This document shows, piece after piece, positions 51,049 to 59,871 of a DNA stretch of 64,000 nt (the stretch's first letter is position 1; each line of letters opens with the position of its first letter). The translations under genes and the position numbers were made by a program. Below the pieces are notes generated by a model. It was not told where the DNA came from, did no database searches, and was given only the letters and a program-made list of their open reading frames with translations. Source of the stretch: Terriglobia bacterium (GTDB lineage Bacteria; Acidobacteriota; Terriglobia; Bryobacterales; Bryobacteraceae); assembly GCA_020073305.1 (NCBI GenBank), contig JAIQFK010000005.1, positions 124,001 through 188,000 on the forward strand. The letters run 5' to 3'.

Positions 51049-51786
51049 ATGAAGATCACGGCTACGATCATCACGCTCAACGAAGAGCGCAACATTGCGC
51101 GCTCCATCGAGAGCCTTCGCTGCTGTGACGAAATCCTGGTGGTGGATTCGGGCTCGATCGACCGGACTGTGGAGCTGGCCGCGAAGCTCGGCGCGCGCGT
51201 GATTGAAAGCCCCTGGCATGGGTACGCCACGCAGAAAAATTACGCCGCGGAACACGCGTGCAACGATTGGATTTTGTCCCTGGATGCCGACGAGGCGCTG
51301 AGCGAATCGCTCGAAGGTGAGATCTGGACGCTCAAGAAAAAAGGGCCGGCTTACGACGCCTACACCATGCCCCGGCTGGCACAGTATCTGGGCCGCTGGA
51401 TCCTGCACTGCGGCTGGTATCCGGACCGGAAAGTGCGGCTGTATCATCGCGCCAAGGCGCAATGGGTCGGAGATTTCGTACACGAAAGCGTCGAAGTGAA
51501 CGGCCGCGTGGGACACTTGGAATCCAACCTGCTCCATTTCACCTGCGACTCGCTGTCCGAGCATTTGAAGACCATGGATCGCTACACCACGCTGGCGGCT
51601 GAAGAACTGGTCTCGCGCCAGGAGAAGATCCACCTGCGCAACATGATTCTCGATCCGGCATGGACCTTCACCAAGACTTATTTTTTTCAGCGCGGGTTTC
51701 AGGATGGCCTCGAAGGCCTGACCATCGCCTACATGGCGGCGCTCTACACCTTTCTCAAGTACGCGAAAGCGCGCAACATGAGTTGA
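51049..51786 (+). CDS. Glycosyltransferase family 2, LPS-core WaaE/KdtX type
   Basis: A 245-residue GT-A fold protein. TATIITLNEERNIARSIESL opens the nucleotide-binding domain. VVDSGSIDRTVELA and WILSLDADEALS contain the metal-binding DxD, and WHGYATQKNYA matches the KdtX/WaaE group that decorates lipopolysaccharide core. The later part (FLKYAK) is basic and membrane-peripheral. It is 9 bases after the M50 protease gene. It is followed by a repeat hairpin, then a second glycosyltransferase gene. A role in envelope glycan assembly is likely. Confidence 0.87.
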   Translation: MKITATIITLNEERNIARSIESLRCCDEILVVDSGSIDRTVELAAKLGARVIESPWHGYATQKNYAAEHACNDWILSLDADEALSESLEGEIWTLKKKGPAYDAYTMPRLAQYLGRWILHCGWYPDRKVRLYHRAKAQWVGDFVHESVEVNGRVGHLESNLLHFTCDSLSEHLKTMDRYTTLAAEELVSRQEKIHLRNMILDPAWTFTKTYFFQRGFQDGLEGLTIAYMAALYTFLKYAKARNMS

Positions 51787-51794
51787 GAGTTTTT

Positions 51795-51854
51795 ACCGCA
51801 GAGACGCGGAGAACCGGTTCCAGTTCGCTCTCTGCGCCTTTGCGCCTCTGCGGT
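51795..51854. repeat. ACCGCAGAG-type inverted repeat between glycosyltransferase genes
   Basis: Arms ACCGCAGAGACGC (51795-51807) and its complement GCGCCTCTGCGGT (51842-51854) pair over 13 bases with one mismatch, and the inner bases TCTCTGCGCC add a second short stem. It fills most of the 85-base gap after the GT2 gene. The style is a recurring intergenic repeat of soil bacteria. No T-run is present. Confidence 0.7.
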
Positions 51855-51871
51855 GAAGCAATGTCCTTTTC

Positions 51872-52753
51872 ATGCGGATTCTCCATCTCGATTCCGGAGC
51901 TGAAATGCGCGGCGGCCAGTGGCAGGTCTTGCGTCTGATCGAGGGTCTTCGCGACCGCGGCCATGCGAACCTGTTGCTTTCGCGCAAAGGATCGCCGCTC
52001 GCCGTTGAGGCGCAGCGCCGCGGCTTCGAGACGCATGAACTGACGTTGCTGTCCGTGGCCCGGAGTCGTGCCGATATCACGCATGCTCACGATGCGCGAT
52101 CGCACACCACCGCCGCGCTCGCCGGGCCCGCGAGGCTGGTAGTGTCGCGCCGCGTGGGTTTTCCCGTTCAGGTGAATCCGCTCTCCCGTTGGAAATACCG
52201 GCGCGCCGCTCACTATATCGCGGTGTCGCATTTCGTCGAACGCAGGTTGCTCGACTCGGGAATCGCGGCCTCGAAAATTACGGTAGTCTATGACGGTGTG
52301 CCCATGCTGCCACCATCGAAAGGCGCGGAGATTGTGGTGCCGCAGAGCCAGGACCCGGCCAAGGGTATGGAACTGGCGTTAAAGGGCGTCCGGCTTGCCG
52401 GTTTCCAGGCGCGCGTCTCCGGTAATCTGGAGAAGGACTTGACGCAAGCCGGACTGTTTCTCTACATCACGTATGCCGAAGGACTCGGCTCGGCGGCGCT
52501 GCTCGCCATGGCCGCGGGTGTGCCCGTGATTGCCAGCAATGTGGGCGGCCTTCCGGAGATCGTGGAGCACGAGCGCACGGGTCTGTTAACCGAGAATACG
52601 TCCGAAGCCATATCTGCCGCGGTACGGCACCTCACTGGGGACCGTGAGTTCGCCGGGTCGCTGGCCGCTCAGGCCCGCCTGGCGGTCGAGCAGAAGTTTT
52701 CAGTGGATCGCATGGTGGCGGACACACTCGGCCTTTACGAGGCGCTCCTGTGA
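51872..52753 (+). CDS. Glycosyltransferase family 4
   Basis: A 293-residue GT-B fold protein, shorter than the usual 350-380. The N-terminal domain has LHLDSGAEMRGGQWQVLRL, ITHAHDARSHTT and SRRVGFPVQ. The C-terminal part has LFLYITYAEGLGSAALLAMA, which corresponds to the acceptor/donor motif E-x7-E, and GVPVIASNVGGLPEIVE. The middle of the sugar-nucleotide domain is compact, so one segment may be lost compared with relatives. The stop overlaps the prepilin peptidase start. An envelope polysaccharide role is inferred. Confidence 0.8.
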   Translation: MRILHLDSGAEMRGGQWQVLRLIEGLRDRGHANLLLSRKGSPLAVEAQRRGFETHELTLLSVARSRADITHAHDARSHTTAALAGPARLVVSRRVGFPVQVNPLSRWKYRRAAHYIAVSHFVERRLLDSGIAASKITVVYDGVPMLPPSKGAEIVVPQSQDPAKGMELALKGVRLAGFQARVSGNLEKDLTQAGLFLYITYAEGLGSAALLAMAAGVPVIASNVGGLPEIVEHERTGLLTENTSEAISAAVRHLTGDREFAGSLAAQARLAVEQKFSVDRMVADTLGLYEALL

Positions 52754-53577
52754 TGCTCGAATCCGTCCTCGCCACAATCGCCGGACTGCTGATCGGCAGC
52801 TTTCTCAACGTATGCATCTACCGGTTGCCGCGCGACCTCTCGGTGGTCCGCCCGCGCTCCTTCTGCCCGGCCTGCGAACACGGCATCGCCTGGTACGACA
52901 ACATTCCGGTGGTCAGTTATTTCCTGCTGCGCCGGCGATGCCGCCACTGCGGGGCGCAGATTCCTGTCCGCTATGTGATGGTCGAGATCCTGACGGCGGC
53001 TCTGTTTTGCTTGATCGTAACTGCGCTCGGTGTGACGGCAGTCGCCCTAAAGCTCTGCCTGTTGACAGCGCTCCTGGTTGGGCTCTCATTCGCCGATCTT
53101 GAAGAGCGCATTCTTCCCGATGAGTTCACGCTCGGCGGCACAGCCATCGGCTTGGTCCTTTCCTATTTTGTACCGGTGGATGACGTGATCGCGCACGTTT
53201 TTCTCCCGGCCCTCGGATATCACCTCGGTCCACAGTGGTTGTCGGTGGCGGAATCGGTGCTGGGGTCGGCGTTGCCGGCGGGTTTTCTATGGCTCGGAGG
53301 ATTTCTCTTTGAGAAACTCCGTCATAAAGAGGGCCTGGGCCTGGGCGACGTAAAGATGATGGCTATGTTCGGCGCGTTTTTGGGACTGCGTGCCACTCTG
53401 CTCACGCTCATCCTGGGATCGGTCGCGGGTTCGATCCTCGGCCTCATTTACATTCGCGTTACCAAGAAGGACGCCGCCAGCTACCAGTTGCCGTTCGGCA
53501 CGTTTCTGGGGTTCGCCGGAATTTTCGTAGCGCTGGTGGGTGAACAGGTCATTCGCTGGTACGTGGGAATGCTGTAA
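52750..53577 (+). CDS. pilD: Prepilin leader peptidase PilD (type IV prepilin peptidase)
   Basis: A bifunctional membrane enzyme that cleaves and N-methylates type IV pilin and type II secretion pseudopilins. The 275-residue protein has the zinc-binding cysteines C39, C42, C64 and C67 (CPACEHG and CRHCG), and the catalytic aspartates are Asp116 (FADLEERILPDE) and Asp200 in the GLGDVKMM motif. Helices fill the rest. Starts GTG at 52750 or ATG at 52753, overlapping the preceding gene's stop. Pilin or pil genes are not in the window. Confidence 0.93.
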   Translation: MMLESVLATIAGLLIGSFLNVCIYRLPRDLSVVRPRSFCPACEHGIAWYDNIPVVSYFLLRRRCRHCGAQIPVRYVMVEILTAALFCLIVTALGVTAVALKLCLLTALLVGLSFADLEERILPDEFTLGGTAIGLVLSYFVPVDDVIAHVFLPALGYHLGPQWLSVAESVLGSALPAGFLWLGGFLFEKLRHKEGLGLGDVKMMAMFGAFLGLRATLLTLILGSVAGSILGLIYIRVTKKDAASYQLPFGTFLGFAGIFVALVGEQVIRWYVGML

Positions 53578-53659
53578 GGCCTGAAAAGCGGATTTACAAT
53601 TTGGTCCGCCGCTACGCGCGATCCGGGCGGCACTCTGCAGCCAGGTCCCAAACCCAGCT

Positions 53660-55234
53660 TTACTGGTTTCCGCCTTCGGTCTTCGGAGGTTGCGCCTGAC
53701 CGCCGGCCTGATCGAGCAGTTCGCGGACCCGCCGCACCAGAGCCAGAGGCGTGAAAGGCTTCTGCAGGAACCGTGCACCGGCAGTCAGATCGCCGCTGCG
53801 TGCCACCGTGGTTTCCGTATACCCTGAGACGTAAAGCACCTGAAGGCCGGGGCGCAGAGCCCTGAGCTTCTCGGCCGCTTCCCGTCCGCTCATCTGCGGC
53901 ATAACGACATCGGTAATCAAGAGGTGAATGGGACCACCGTGATGTTCAGCTAGACTGACGGCGTCAGCGCCGCCGGCCGCCACCAGCAAGTGGTATCCCT
54001 GCCTTTCCAATGTCCGGCGCACCAGCTTGCGGACTGCTTCCTCGTCCTCCACCAGCAAAATCGTCTCCGAGCCTGTCTGTGTGTTCTCTGCCGCTTCCTC
54101 GGCCGGATCTTCCATCGCGGGCTCGTTCACCGAGGGGAAGTAGATCTTCACGCAGGTCCCGTGGCCGGGTTCGCTGTAAACCACCACCTCGCCGCCGCTC
54201 TGCTTCACAATGCTGTAAACGGTGGAAAGCCCCAGCCCCGTGCCCTGACCCTGGGCCTTGGTGGTGAAAAAAGGCTCGAACAGATGCGATCGTGTTTGCG
54301 CATCCATTCCGATGCCGGTGTCGGTCACCGCCAGCATGGCGTAACGGCCAGGCTTCAACGTGGTATGGGGGCCGGAATACGGTTCCTCGAAATCCACATT
54401 CTGCGTTTCGAGAATCAGCGTGCCGCCGATGGGCATGGCATCGCGCGAATTCACCGCCAGATTCAGAATGACTTGTTCGAGCTGCCCTGAGTCGGCGTGC
54501 ACCTTGGCCAGGTCCGGGCCTTCCACGATCCGCAGCTCAATGTGCTCACCGATCAGCCTGCGCAACATGACTGCCGTGGACGCGACCTCGGTGTTGAGGT
54601 CGAGAACCTTGGGCCGCACTACCTGCCGTCTGCTGAAGGTCAGCAATTGGCGCGTCAGCGCGGCCGCTCGCTCGCCCGCTTTCATGATCTGCTCGACCGA
54701 GCTGCGGTTCTCGTCGTTTTCCGGGAGGCCGCCCAGCAGCATCTGGCTATAGCCGTTGATGATGGTCAACAGGTTATTGAAGTCGTGCGCGATGCCGCCG
54801 GCCAACATGCCGACGGCTTCCATCTTCTGCGCCTGCTGCAGCTGGTCTTCGAGCTGCTTGCGCCGCGTATCATCCTGCGGCACCACCAGCGCAGCGGGTT
54901 CGCCCGCATAGCGGACGCGGTACACGCGCATATCGATGTCTACGGATTGCCCGTTCTTCAACAGGTAGCGGACTTGGCAAGGTTCGGAAAGTCCCAACGG
55001 GTCTTTCCGGACAGCATCTGTCACACGGGTCTGGTTCTCGGAGGGAACAAGATCGATAAGCCGCATGCGCCGGAACTCATCACGGCTGTACCCGTACTTG
55101 TTGATAGCCGCGGCGTTGACTTCCCGGAGCTGGAGCGTGCGCTGATCGACAACCAGCATCGGCTGAGGACTCTCCTCAAACCCAAGCAGGATTTCCGGCT
55201 CGTGCTTGCGCTGTCGTTTTCGGCCGGCTTCCAT
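53660..55234 (-). CDS. Soluble PAS-containing hybrid sensor histidine kinase
   Basis: About 524 residues from the ATG at 55234, which has a GGGG-rich ribosome site; an upstream ATG at 55297 is less supported. A PAS domain (about 15-125 here) precedes a DHp/CA pair with AGGIAHDFNNLLTIINGYSQ (catalytic His150), NLAVNSRDAMP, DTGIGMD and GQGTGLGLS, the typical PAS-kinase signature of the NtrB-like HATPase type. A C-terminal receiver has ILLVEDEEAV, LLITDVVMPQMSG (phospho-Asp) and FLQKPF (Lys). There is no membrane helix and no adjacent response regulator, so the partner is unknown. Confidence 0.88.
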   Translation of the reverse strand: MEAGRKRQRKHEPEILLGFEESPQPMLVVDQRTLQLREVNAAAINKYGYSRDEFRRMRLIDLVPSENQTRVTDAVRKDPLGLSEPCQVRYLLKNGQSVDIDMRVYRVRYAGEPAALVVPQDDTRRKQLEDQLQQAQKMEAVGMLAGGIAHDFNNLLTIINGYSQMLLGGLPENDENRSSVEQIMKAGERAAALTRQLLTFSRRQVVRPKVLDLNTEVASTAVMLRRLIGEHIELRIVEGPDLAKVHADSGQLEQVILNLAVNSRDAMPIGGTLILETQNVDFEEPYSGPHTTLKPGRYAMLAVTDTGIGMDAQTRSHLFEPFFTTKAQGQGTGLGLSTVYSIVKQSGGEVVVYSEPGHGTCVKIYFPSVNEPAMEDPAEEAAENTQTGSETILLVEDEEAVRKLVRRTLERQGYHLLVAAGGADAVSLAEHHGGPIHLLITDVVMPQMSGREAAEKLRALRPGLQVLYVSGYTETTVARSGDLTAGARFLQKPFTPLALVRRVRELLDQAGGQAQPPKTEGGNQ

Positions 55235-55307
55235 CACCCCACTCTCTCGAATGGCACGTGGTCCCTTGCGGGAGGCATTTGGTCCCAAAGGTACCATGAA
55301 AACTTGA

Positions 55308-56264
55308 TCAGCTCAGCCTTCCCTGGCGATTCAACTGTACGAAATAATCCAGAGTTTTCCGAATGCCGGTTTCGAAGGGCGTCTGCGGAATTCCAGTCAC
55401 GAGCGCTCGGAGCTGCGCTCCGTCCATTCGGTATGCCACCGGTACTTGAGGACCCTGCGCGGTGATGAGCGCCGCCGCGCCCGGCCAGGCACGCTCCAGC
55501 TCGGCAATAAAATCAGCCATGGTGATCACCGTGCCTTCCAGGTTAAACACGTGCGCTCCTTCAAGAGGCGAGAGCAGGCATTGCACGAACGCTGCCGCGA
55601 CATCTTCCACGTATTGCAGATCCATGTGGCCCGTCAGACGAATCTGAAATGGCTTGCCCATCGCCAGAGCTTTCATTGCGAGCGTGGGATCCGCGGTCAG
55701 CCCCGCATCGCGCCCCACGCCGAAAACTGTCCACGGCCTCAGACCAATGCTCGAGATGCCGTTCAGGGAATAAAAAACGCGCGCGTTTCCTTCATTAGCC
55801 TGCTTGAACACACCGTAGTTCGTGGAAGGCTTGAGCGGATCCGCTTCGGTGAGTTTGCCGGCCCCATAAGCTTCTTCCGGACCCCACACCGCTGACGAAC
55901 TGGCATAGACCACGCGAACGGGCCTGCCCGCATCGCGCGCTGCTTCGAAAATGTTCAACGTGCCGATCACGTTCACCATGGCGCCGGCGACGGGATTCGC
56001 CTGGCACGCCGGCATAAGTTGCGCTGCCAGATGTACGATGTGCGTGATCCCCTCATCTTTGACCAGCGCCTTGACCTTGGCTGTGTCCCCGATGTTCCCG
56101 GTGTGAATCGCGACGCGCGACACTTGCTCAGGAGGCGCGATCAGCGCCAGCCTGCGCGAATGCGGATCGAGATCGTAAACGACTACGTCGAGGCCTCGAT
56201 CGAGTAGCGCCTTCACGGTCCAGGCCCCGATACAGCCGTGGGCGCCGGTCACCAAAATCTTCAT
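55308..56264 (-). CDS. NAD-dependent epimerase/dehydratase family protein
   Basis: A 318-residue extended short-chain dehydrogenase. The Rossmann loop is ILVTGAHGCIGAW, with Asp at VYDLDP suiting NAD. The catalytic pattern TNYGVFKQANE carries Tyr-x-x-x-Lys, with YASSSAVWGPE as the Ser/Thr strand. It resembles UDP-sugar 4-epimerases and dehydratases but lacks substrate-specific features that I can read. It ends 73 bases downstream of the kinase start and runs in the same direction; co-transcription with it is possible. The upstream gap to the radical SAM gene (56265-56527) contains the promoter region. Confidence 0.85.
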   Translation of the reverse strand: MKILVTGAHGCIGAWTVKALLDRGLDVVVYDLDPHSRRLALIAPPEQVSRVAIHTGNIGDTAKVKALVKDEGITHIVHLAAQLMPACQANPVAGAMVNVIGTLNIFEAARDAGRPVRVVYASSSAVWGPEEAYGAGKLTEADPLKPSTNYGVFKQANEGNARVFYSLNGISSIGLRPWTVFGVGRDAGLTADPTLAMKALAMGKPFQIRLTGHMDLQYVEDVAAAFVQCLLSPLEGAHVFNLEGTVITMADFIAELERAWPGAAALITAQGPQVPVAYRMDGAQLRALVTGIPQTPFETGIRKTLDYFVQLNRQGRLS

Positions 56265-56527
56265 TCGTCTTCTCCTGGGCGATGTCGCAGGTGTTTTCTC
56301 TCTAAGCTGGCTGAATTCATGGTGTTATCGGATGCCTCCGATGCCCAAAACTGCCGTTCAACAGCCGACTGGCCCCACACAAATAACAAAACAAGCAGCT
56401 TAATTCATAAATGTAGTCCCCTAGATCCAGGTGGACTATACTTGGGAACACACCACGGGTAAAAGTAGCATGTCCGCTCGCGCTTAGGTGCTGCGGATGC
56501 TCGTATCTTTAGTAAAAGAGAGAGGAT

Positions 56528-58645
56528 ATGCACAAACCGATCAAGTTCGCCGAAAAAGCACTTACGGTTGCCGCAGGCGCTGCCTGGACCGTATTCGACA
56601 AGCTGAACCAGATCCATCAGAACCCGTCTTTTACGCCGAAGTGGTCGGAAAAGCCGTTGCTGAAGTCTTATCAGAAGACCAAGCCTCCGCTGGGCTGGCC
56701 GCGCGAGACGGATTCGCTGTGCCCCCGCTGCATTCCCGAGATCCGCAAAGAGATTCTCGACGGCAAGCGCGACTACACGATTCTCCTGAAGGAAAAGGTC
56801 GGCGAGATCAAGGCCAAGATCATCGAGCGCGATGGCAAAATCCTCATGGTGAAGGATTGCCCGGTTCACGGCCATTTTGAAGACGTGATGGCCATCGACA
56901 CGGCTTTCTTCCGGCATTTGGAACAGGTTTTCCCGGGCCGTGACATCCGCGCTCACAACGACGAGAAACTGCACAACCACGGTTCGAGCACCATCCAGCA
57001 CGGGCGCGGCTCGGTCCTGACCGTTGATCTCACGAACCGCTGCAACATGATGTGCGATCCGTGTTTCATGGACGCCAACCAGGTGGGGTTCGTACACGAG
57101 CTGAGCTGGGAAGAGATCCAGACCCTGCTCGACAACGCCATTTCGATCAAACCCAAGCGGCAGATGTCGGTGCAGTTTTCCGGCGGCGAGCCCACGCTTT
57201 CGCCGTACTTTCTGGACGCGGTCCGCTACTCGCGCAAGGTGGGCTACAACAGCGTGCAGGCGGCCACCAACGGCATCGAATTCGCCAAGAGCGCTGAGTT
57301 CGCCAAGCAGGCTGCGGAAGCAGGGCTGCGTTACGTCTACCTGCAATTCGACGGCATCGGCAACGCAGCCAATTCGCACCGCAAGGTGGGCAATCTCTTC
57401 GATGTCAAGCTGCAAGCCATCGAGAACCTGCACAATGCCGGAGTGGAGATCGTCCTGGTCATCACCATTCTGAACGGCATCAACAACGAGCAGGTGGGGC
57501 GCATCGTCGAGTTCGCGCTCGACAATCCCAAGAAGATTTCGTTCTGCTCCTTCCAGCCGGTGTCTTTCACCGGGCGCGACGAAGCCATTACGGACGACCG
57601 CCGGCATGCGCAGCGCTACACCCTCTCGCACCTGGCCCACGATGTCAAGAACCAGACCGGCATTGGCGAGCCCGTGCGCGACTGGTTCCCCATCTCCTTC
57701 ATGGGCACGTTCTCGGACTGGGCGGACCTGGTGCATGGCCCGCAGCATGATTGGGGCCAGTTGAATTGCGGCTGCCATCCCAATTGCGGCGTCGGGCTGG
57801 CGATCATGGTTGACAAGGAAACCAAGGAGCGGGCGCCGGTCACCTCCTTCCTGAACGCTGAGCAGCTGGCCAAGGATGTGGCGCGCGTGAACGACGCGGC
57901 GCGCGGCAGGTTCCTGTCGGTTTTCGGCGTGGCGCTGTCGCTGCTGCGCAACTACGATCCCTTCCAATCACCCACGCACTTCAAGCTGACCGATCTGTTG
58001 ACGAAGTTCGACAAGTGCTTCGGCGCGACCGGCCGCAATTATGGCAAAGTCTCGGGCGACCGCACCATGGGCGACATCCAGAAAAGACGCAACGACCGCT
58101 GGAACTTCCTGTTCATCGCCGGCATGTGGTTCCAGGACCTGTTCAATTACGATTTCCGGCGCACCGAGCAGTGCATCATTCCTTACGCCACGCAGGAAGG
58201 CGAGATTTCCTTCTGCGCGTATAACACGGGCGTCGGCTGGCGCAACATTATCGAGAAGATGCACATGACCGCCACGCTCACCAAGTGGTATGACGAGCAT
58301 GGGCGCCACGAGATCTTCGCCGGCAATCACTCCGTGCCGCTGCCTGCCGTCGATCACCACCTGGTGCTGAATAAGGCCGCGGTGGAAGCCGGCGCGCAGA
58401 CGGATCTCGATAAACTGGGCATCGCCAAGAACGCGCGCGAGGAGAAGATTCGCGAGCGCAACGAAAAGCTCCGGCAGGAAGCGCAGAACAACGAACAGAT
58501 GATGAAGTTGTATCGACAGGTCGTGTTGAAAGAGAAAACTGACGACGCCGGGTTTGTGCCACTCAACAGCATCGCCGGTTCGAAGCCCGCCGCACCCTCC
58601 AAGCCGGCCGAAGATCGTGAAGCGGTCGGTTCGTTCGGCGACTAG
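56528..58645 (+). CDS. Large radical SAM protein, tetraether-lipid-synthase-like
   Basis: A 705-residue cytosolic protein. The radical SAM cluster is NRCNMMCDPCFM (C172, C176, C179, spacing CX3CX2C), followed by FSGGEPTLSPYFLDA. Extra Cys clusters occur at the N-terminus (SLCPRC, C65/C68, and CPVHGH), the centre (NCGCHPNCG) and near the C-terminus (TEQCIIPYATQEGEISFCAYN), suggesting more Fe-S clusters. This layout resembles the MJ0619/Tes family that couples lipid chains into tetraether or membrane-spanning lipids; Acidobacteria make such iso-diabolic lipids. The lipid role is inference. ATG with GAGAGGA upstream; TATACT near 56437 may be its -10. A coiled-coil-like charged tail (about 640-690) ends it. 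Confidence 0.7.
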   Translation: MHKPIKFAEKALTVAAGAAWTVFDKLNQIHQNPSFTPKWSEKPLLKSYQKTKPPLGWPRETDSLCPRCIPEIRKEILDGKRDYTILLKEKVGEIKAKIIERDGKILMVKDCPVHGHFEDVMAIDTAFFRHLEQVFPGRDIRAHNDEKLHNHGSSTIQHGRGSVLTVDLTNRCNMMCDPCFMDANQVGFVHELSWEEIQTLLDNAISIKPKRQMSVQFSGGEPTLSPYFLDAVRYSRKVGYNSVQAATNGIEFAKSAEFAKQAAEAGLRYVYLQFDGIGNAANSHRKVGNLFDVKLQAIENLHNAGVEIVLVITILNGINNEQVGRIVEFALDNPKKISFCSFQPVSFTGRDEAITDDRRHAQRYTLSHLAHDVKNQTGIGEPVRDWFPISFMGTFSDWADLVHGPQHDWGQLNCGCHPNCGVGLAIMVDKETKERAPVTSFLNAEQLAKDVARVNDAARGRFLSVFGVALSLLRNYDPFQSPTHFKLTDLLTKFDKCFGATGRNYGKVSGDRTMGDIQKRRNDRWNFLFIAGMWFQDLFNYDFRRTEQCIIPYATQEGEISFCAYNTGVGWRNIIEKMHMTATLTKWYDEHGRHEIFAGNHSVPLPAVDHHLVLNKAAVEAGAQTDLDKLGIAKNAREEKIRERNEKLRQEAQNNEQMMKLYRQVVLKEKTDDAGFVPLNSIAGSKPAAPSKPAEDREAVGSFGD

Positions 58646-58672
58646 CGCCATCACAACAACAACCCTTGGGAC

Positions 58673-58704
58673 GCCGCCGGATGCGAGTCCGGCGGCTTTT
58701 TTTT
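58673..58704 (+). terminator. Intrinsic terminator after the radical SAM gene
   Basis: A 9-base GC-rich stem GCCGCCGGA/TCCGGCGGC with a 6-base loop (58682-58687) is followed by eight T residues. It lies 28 bases after the radical SAM stop and ends that transcript. Confidence 0.9.
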
Positions 58705-58785
58705 GATGCGGCTTACCGCACTGCGGGCGTTTCTGGCACAGGGGCCGGAACAACTAAGTCCGCCCTCCGGCTATCATGAAACAGA

Positions 58786-59871
58786 GTGGCCGGCGTCTAC
58801 ATCTCCTATCCGTTCTGCGCCCAGAAATGTACCTACTGTAATTTCGCCTCCGGCGTGTTTCCGCGCGAGCTGGAACCGCGATACCTCGCTGGGCTGCGCC
58901 GCGAAATCGAGCGGCACGCTTGGGACTGGCAGCCACAAACGATTTACCTCGGCGGCGGCACGCCAAGCCTCATCGATCCGGATGCTTTGTGCGCGTTGCT
59001 TGAAGCCGTTCCCGGAAAGCCGTGGAGCGAAGCCACCCTTGAGGCCGCGCCGGGAACCCTGGCGCCGGAGCGCATCGCAGCCTGGTGCGCGAGTGGGATC
59101 AACCGCGTCAGCCTGGGCGTCCAAAGCTTCGTCCCGCGCGAAATCGCGCGTACCGGGCGCAAGCACTCGGCCCAGATCGTAGAGCAAGAACTGACGCTGC
59201 TGCGCGCGCGAGGCATCGAGAACATCAACATCGACCTGATCGCCGGACTCTCCGGCCAGACGGCTTCGTCCTGGAGCGAATCACTCGACTGGATCGAGCG
59301 CCTCGCGCCTCCGCATGTCTCCGTTTATATGTTCGAGATCGACGAGGACAGCCGGCTGGGCCACGAAGTGCTGCTCAACGGCAAACGATACGGCGCGCCC
59401 GAGATTCCGCCGGAAGATATGACGGCTGAACTGTATGAAATGGCCGTTGCGCGCCTGGCGTCGCTTGGAATTCAGCGCTACGAAGTATCGAATTTCGCGC
59501 GGCCGGGCTGGGAGTCAAAACACAACTTGAAGTACTGGCGCCTCAAGCCGTATGTCGGGTTCGGCGCCGACGCGCATTCGTTCGACGGCATGCGCCGCTG
59601 GTGGAATGTGGAGACGCCGGCCGAGTATGTGGAGCGTGAAACGCCGCGCGTGGATTCCGCGGCGGCGAACCTGGACGAAGAGAAATTTTTCGTTGGCTTG
59701 CGGCTCTCGGAGGGCATCCGCCCGAGTCCCGACGAGTGGCGCCGCTACCGCCTGCCCATCACCCAGTTCCTCAGCGATGGCCTGCTCGAGCGGCAGGGCG
59801 ACACGCTGCGTTTAACGGATCGCGGCGTTCTTCTTTCCAACGAAGTGTTTCAGGAGTTTCTGGCCACATGA
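58786..59871 (+). CDS. hemW: HemW-like radical SAM coproporphyrinogen III oxidase family protein
   Basis: A 361-residue radical SAM protein with [10 protein letters not shown] (C11, C15, C18) at the N-terminus. The following [12 protein letters not shown], the LGVQSFVP strand, and [14 protein letters not shown] are HemN/HemW hallmarks. HemW is a heme chaperone rather than a true oxygen-independent coproporphyrinogen oxidase; the extra N-terminal residues of HemN are missing. The start is a GTG at 58786; a nearby ATG is out of frame. Its stop overlaps the ltaE start. The preceding terminator separates it from the Tes-like gene. Confidence 0.85.
   Translation: MAGVYISYPFCAQKCTYCNFASGVFPRELEPRYLAGLRREIERHAWDWQPQTIYLGGGTPSLIDPDALCALLEAVPGKPWSEATLEAAPGTLAPERIAAWCASGINRVSLGVQSFVPREIARTGRKHSAQIVEQELTLLRARGIENINIDLIAGLSGQTASSWSESLDWIERLAPPHVSVYMFEIDEDSRLGHEVLLNGKRYGAPEIPPEDMTAELYEMAVARLASLGIQRYEVSNFARPGWESKHNLKYWRLKPYVGFGADAHSFDGMRRWWNVETPAEYVERETPRVDSAAANLDEEKFFVGLRLSEGIRPSPDEWRRYRLPITQFLSDGLLERQGDTLRLTDRGVLLSNEVFQEFLAT

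Noticed and set aside
53578-53659. Possible terminator between pilD and the histidine kinase gene
   Set aside because: The GC-rich stem is imperfect and no T-run follows on either strand.
56405-57967. 520-codon frame opposite the radical SAM gene
   Set aside because: It is antisense to a gene with clear Cys motifs and the translation shows no domain.
59736-59867. N-terminal extension of threonine aldolase
   Set aside because: It lies within hemW in another frame; the family's conserved start is at 59868.
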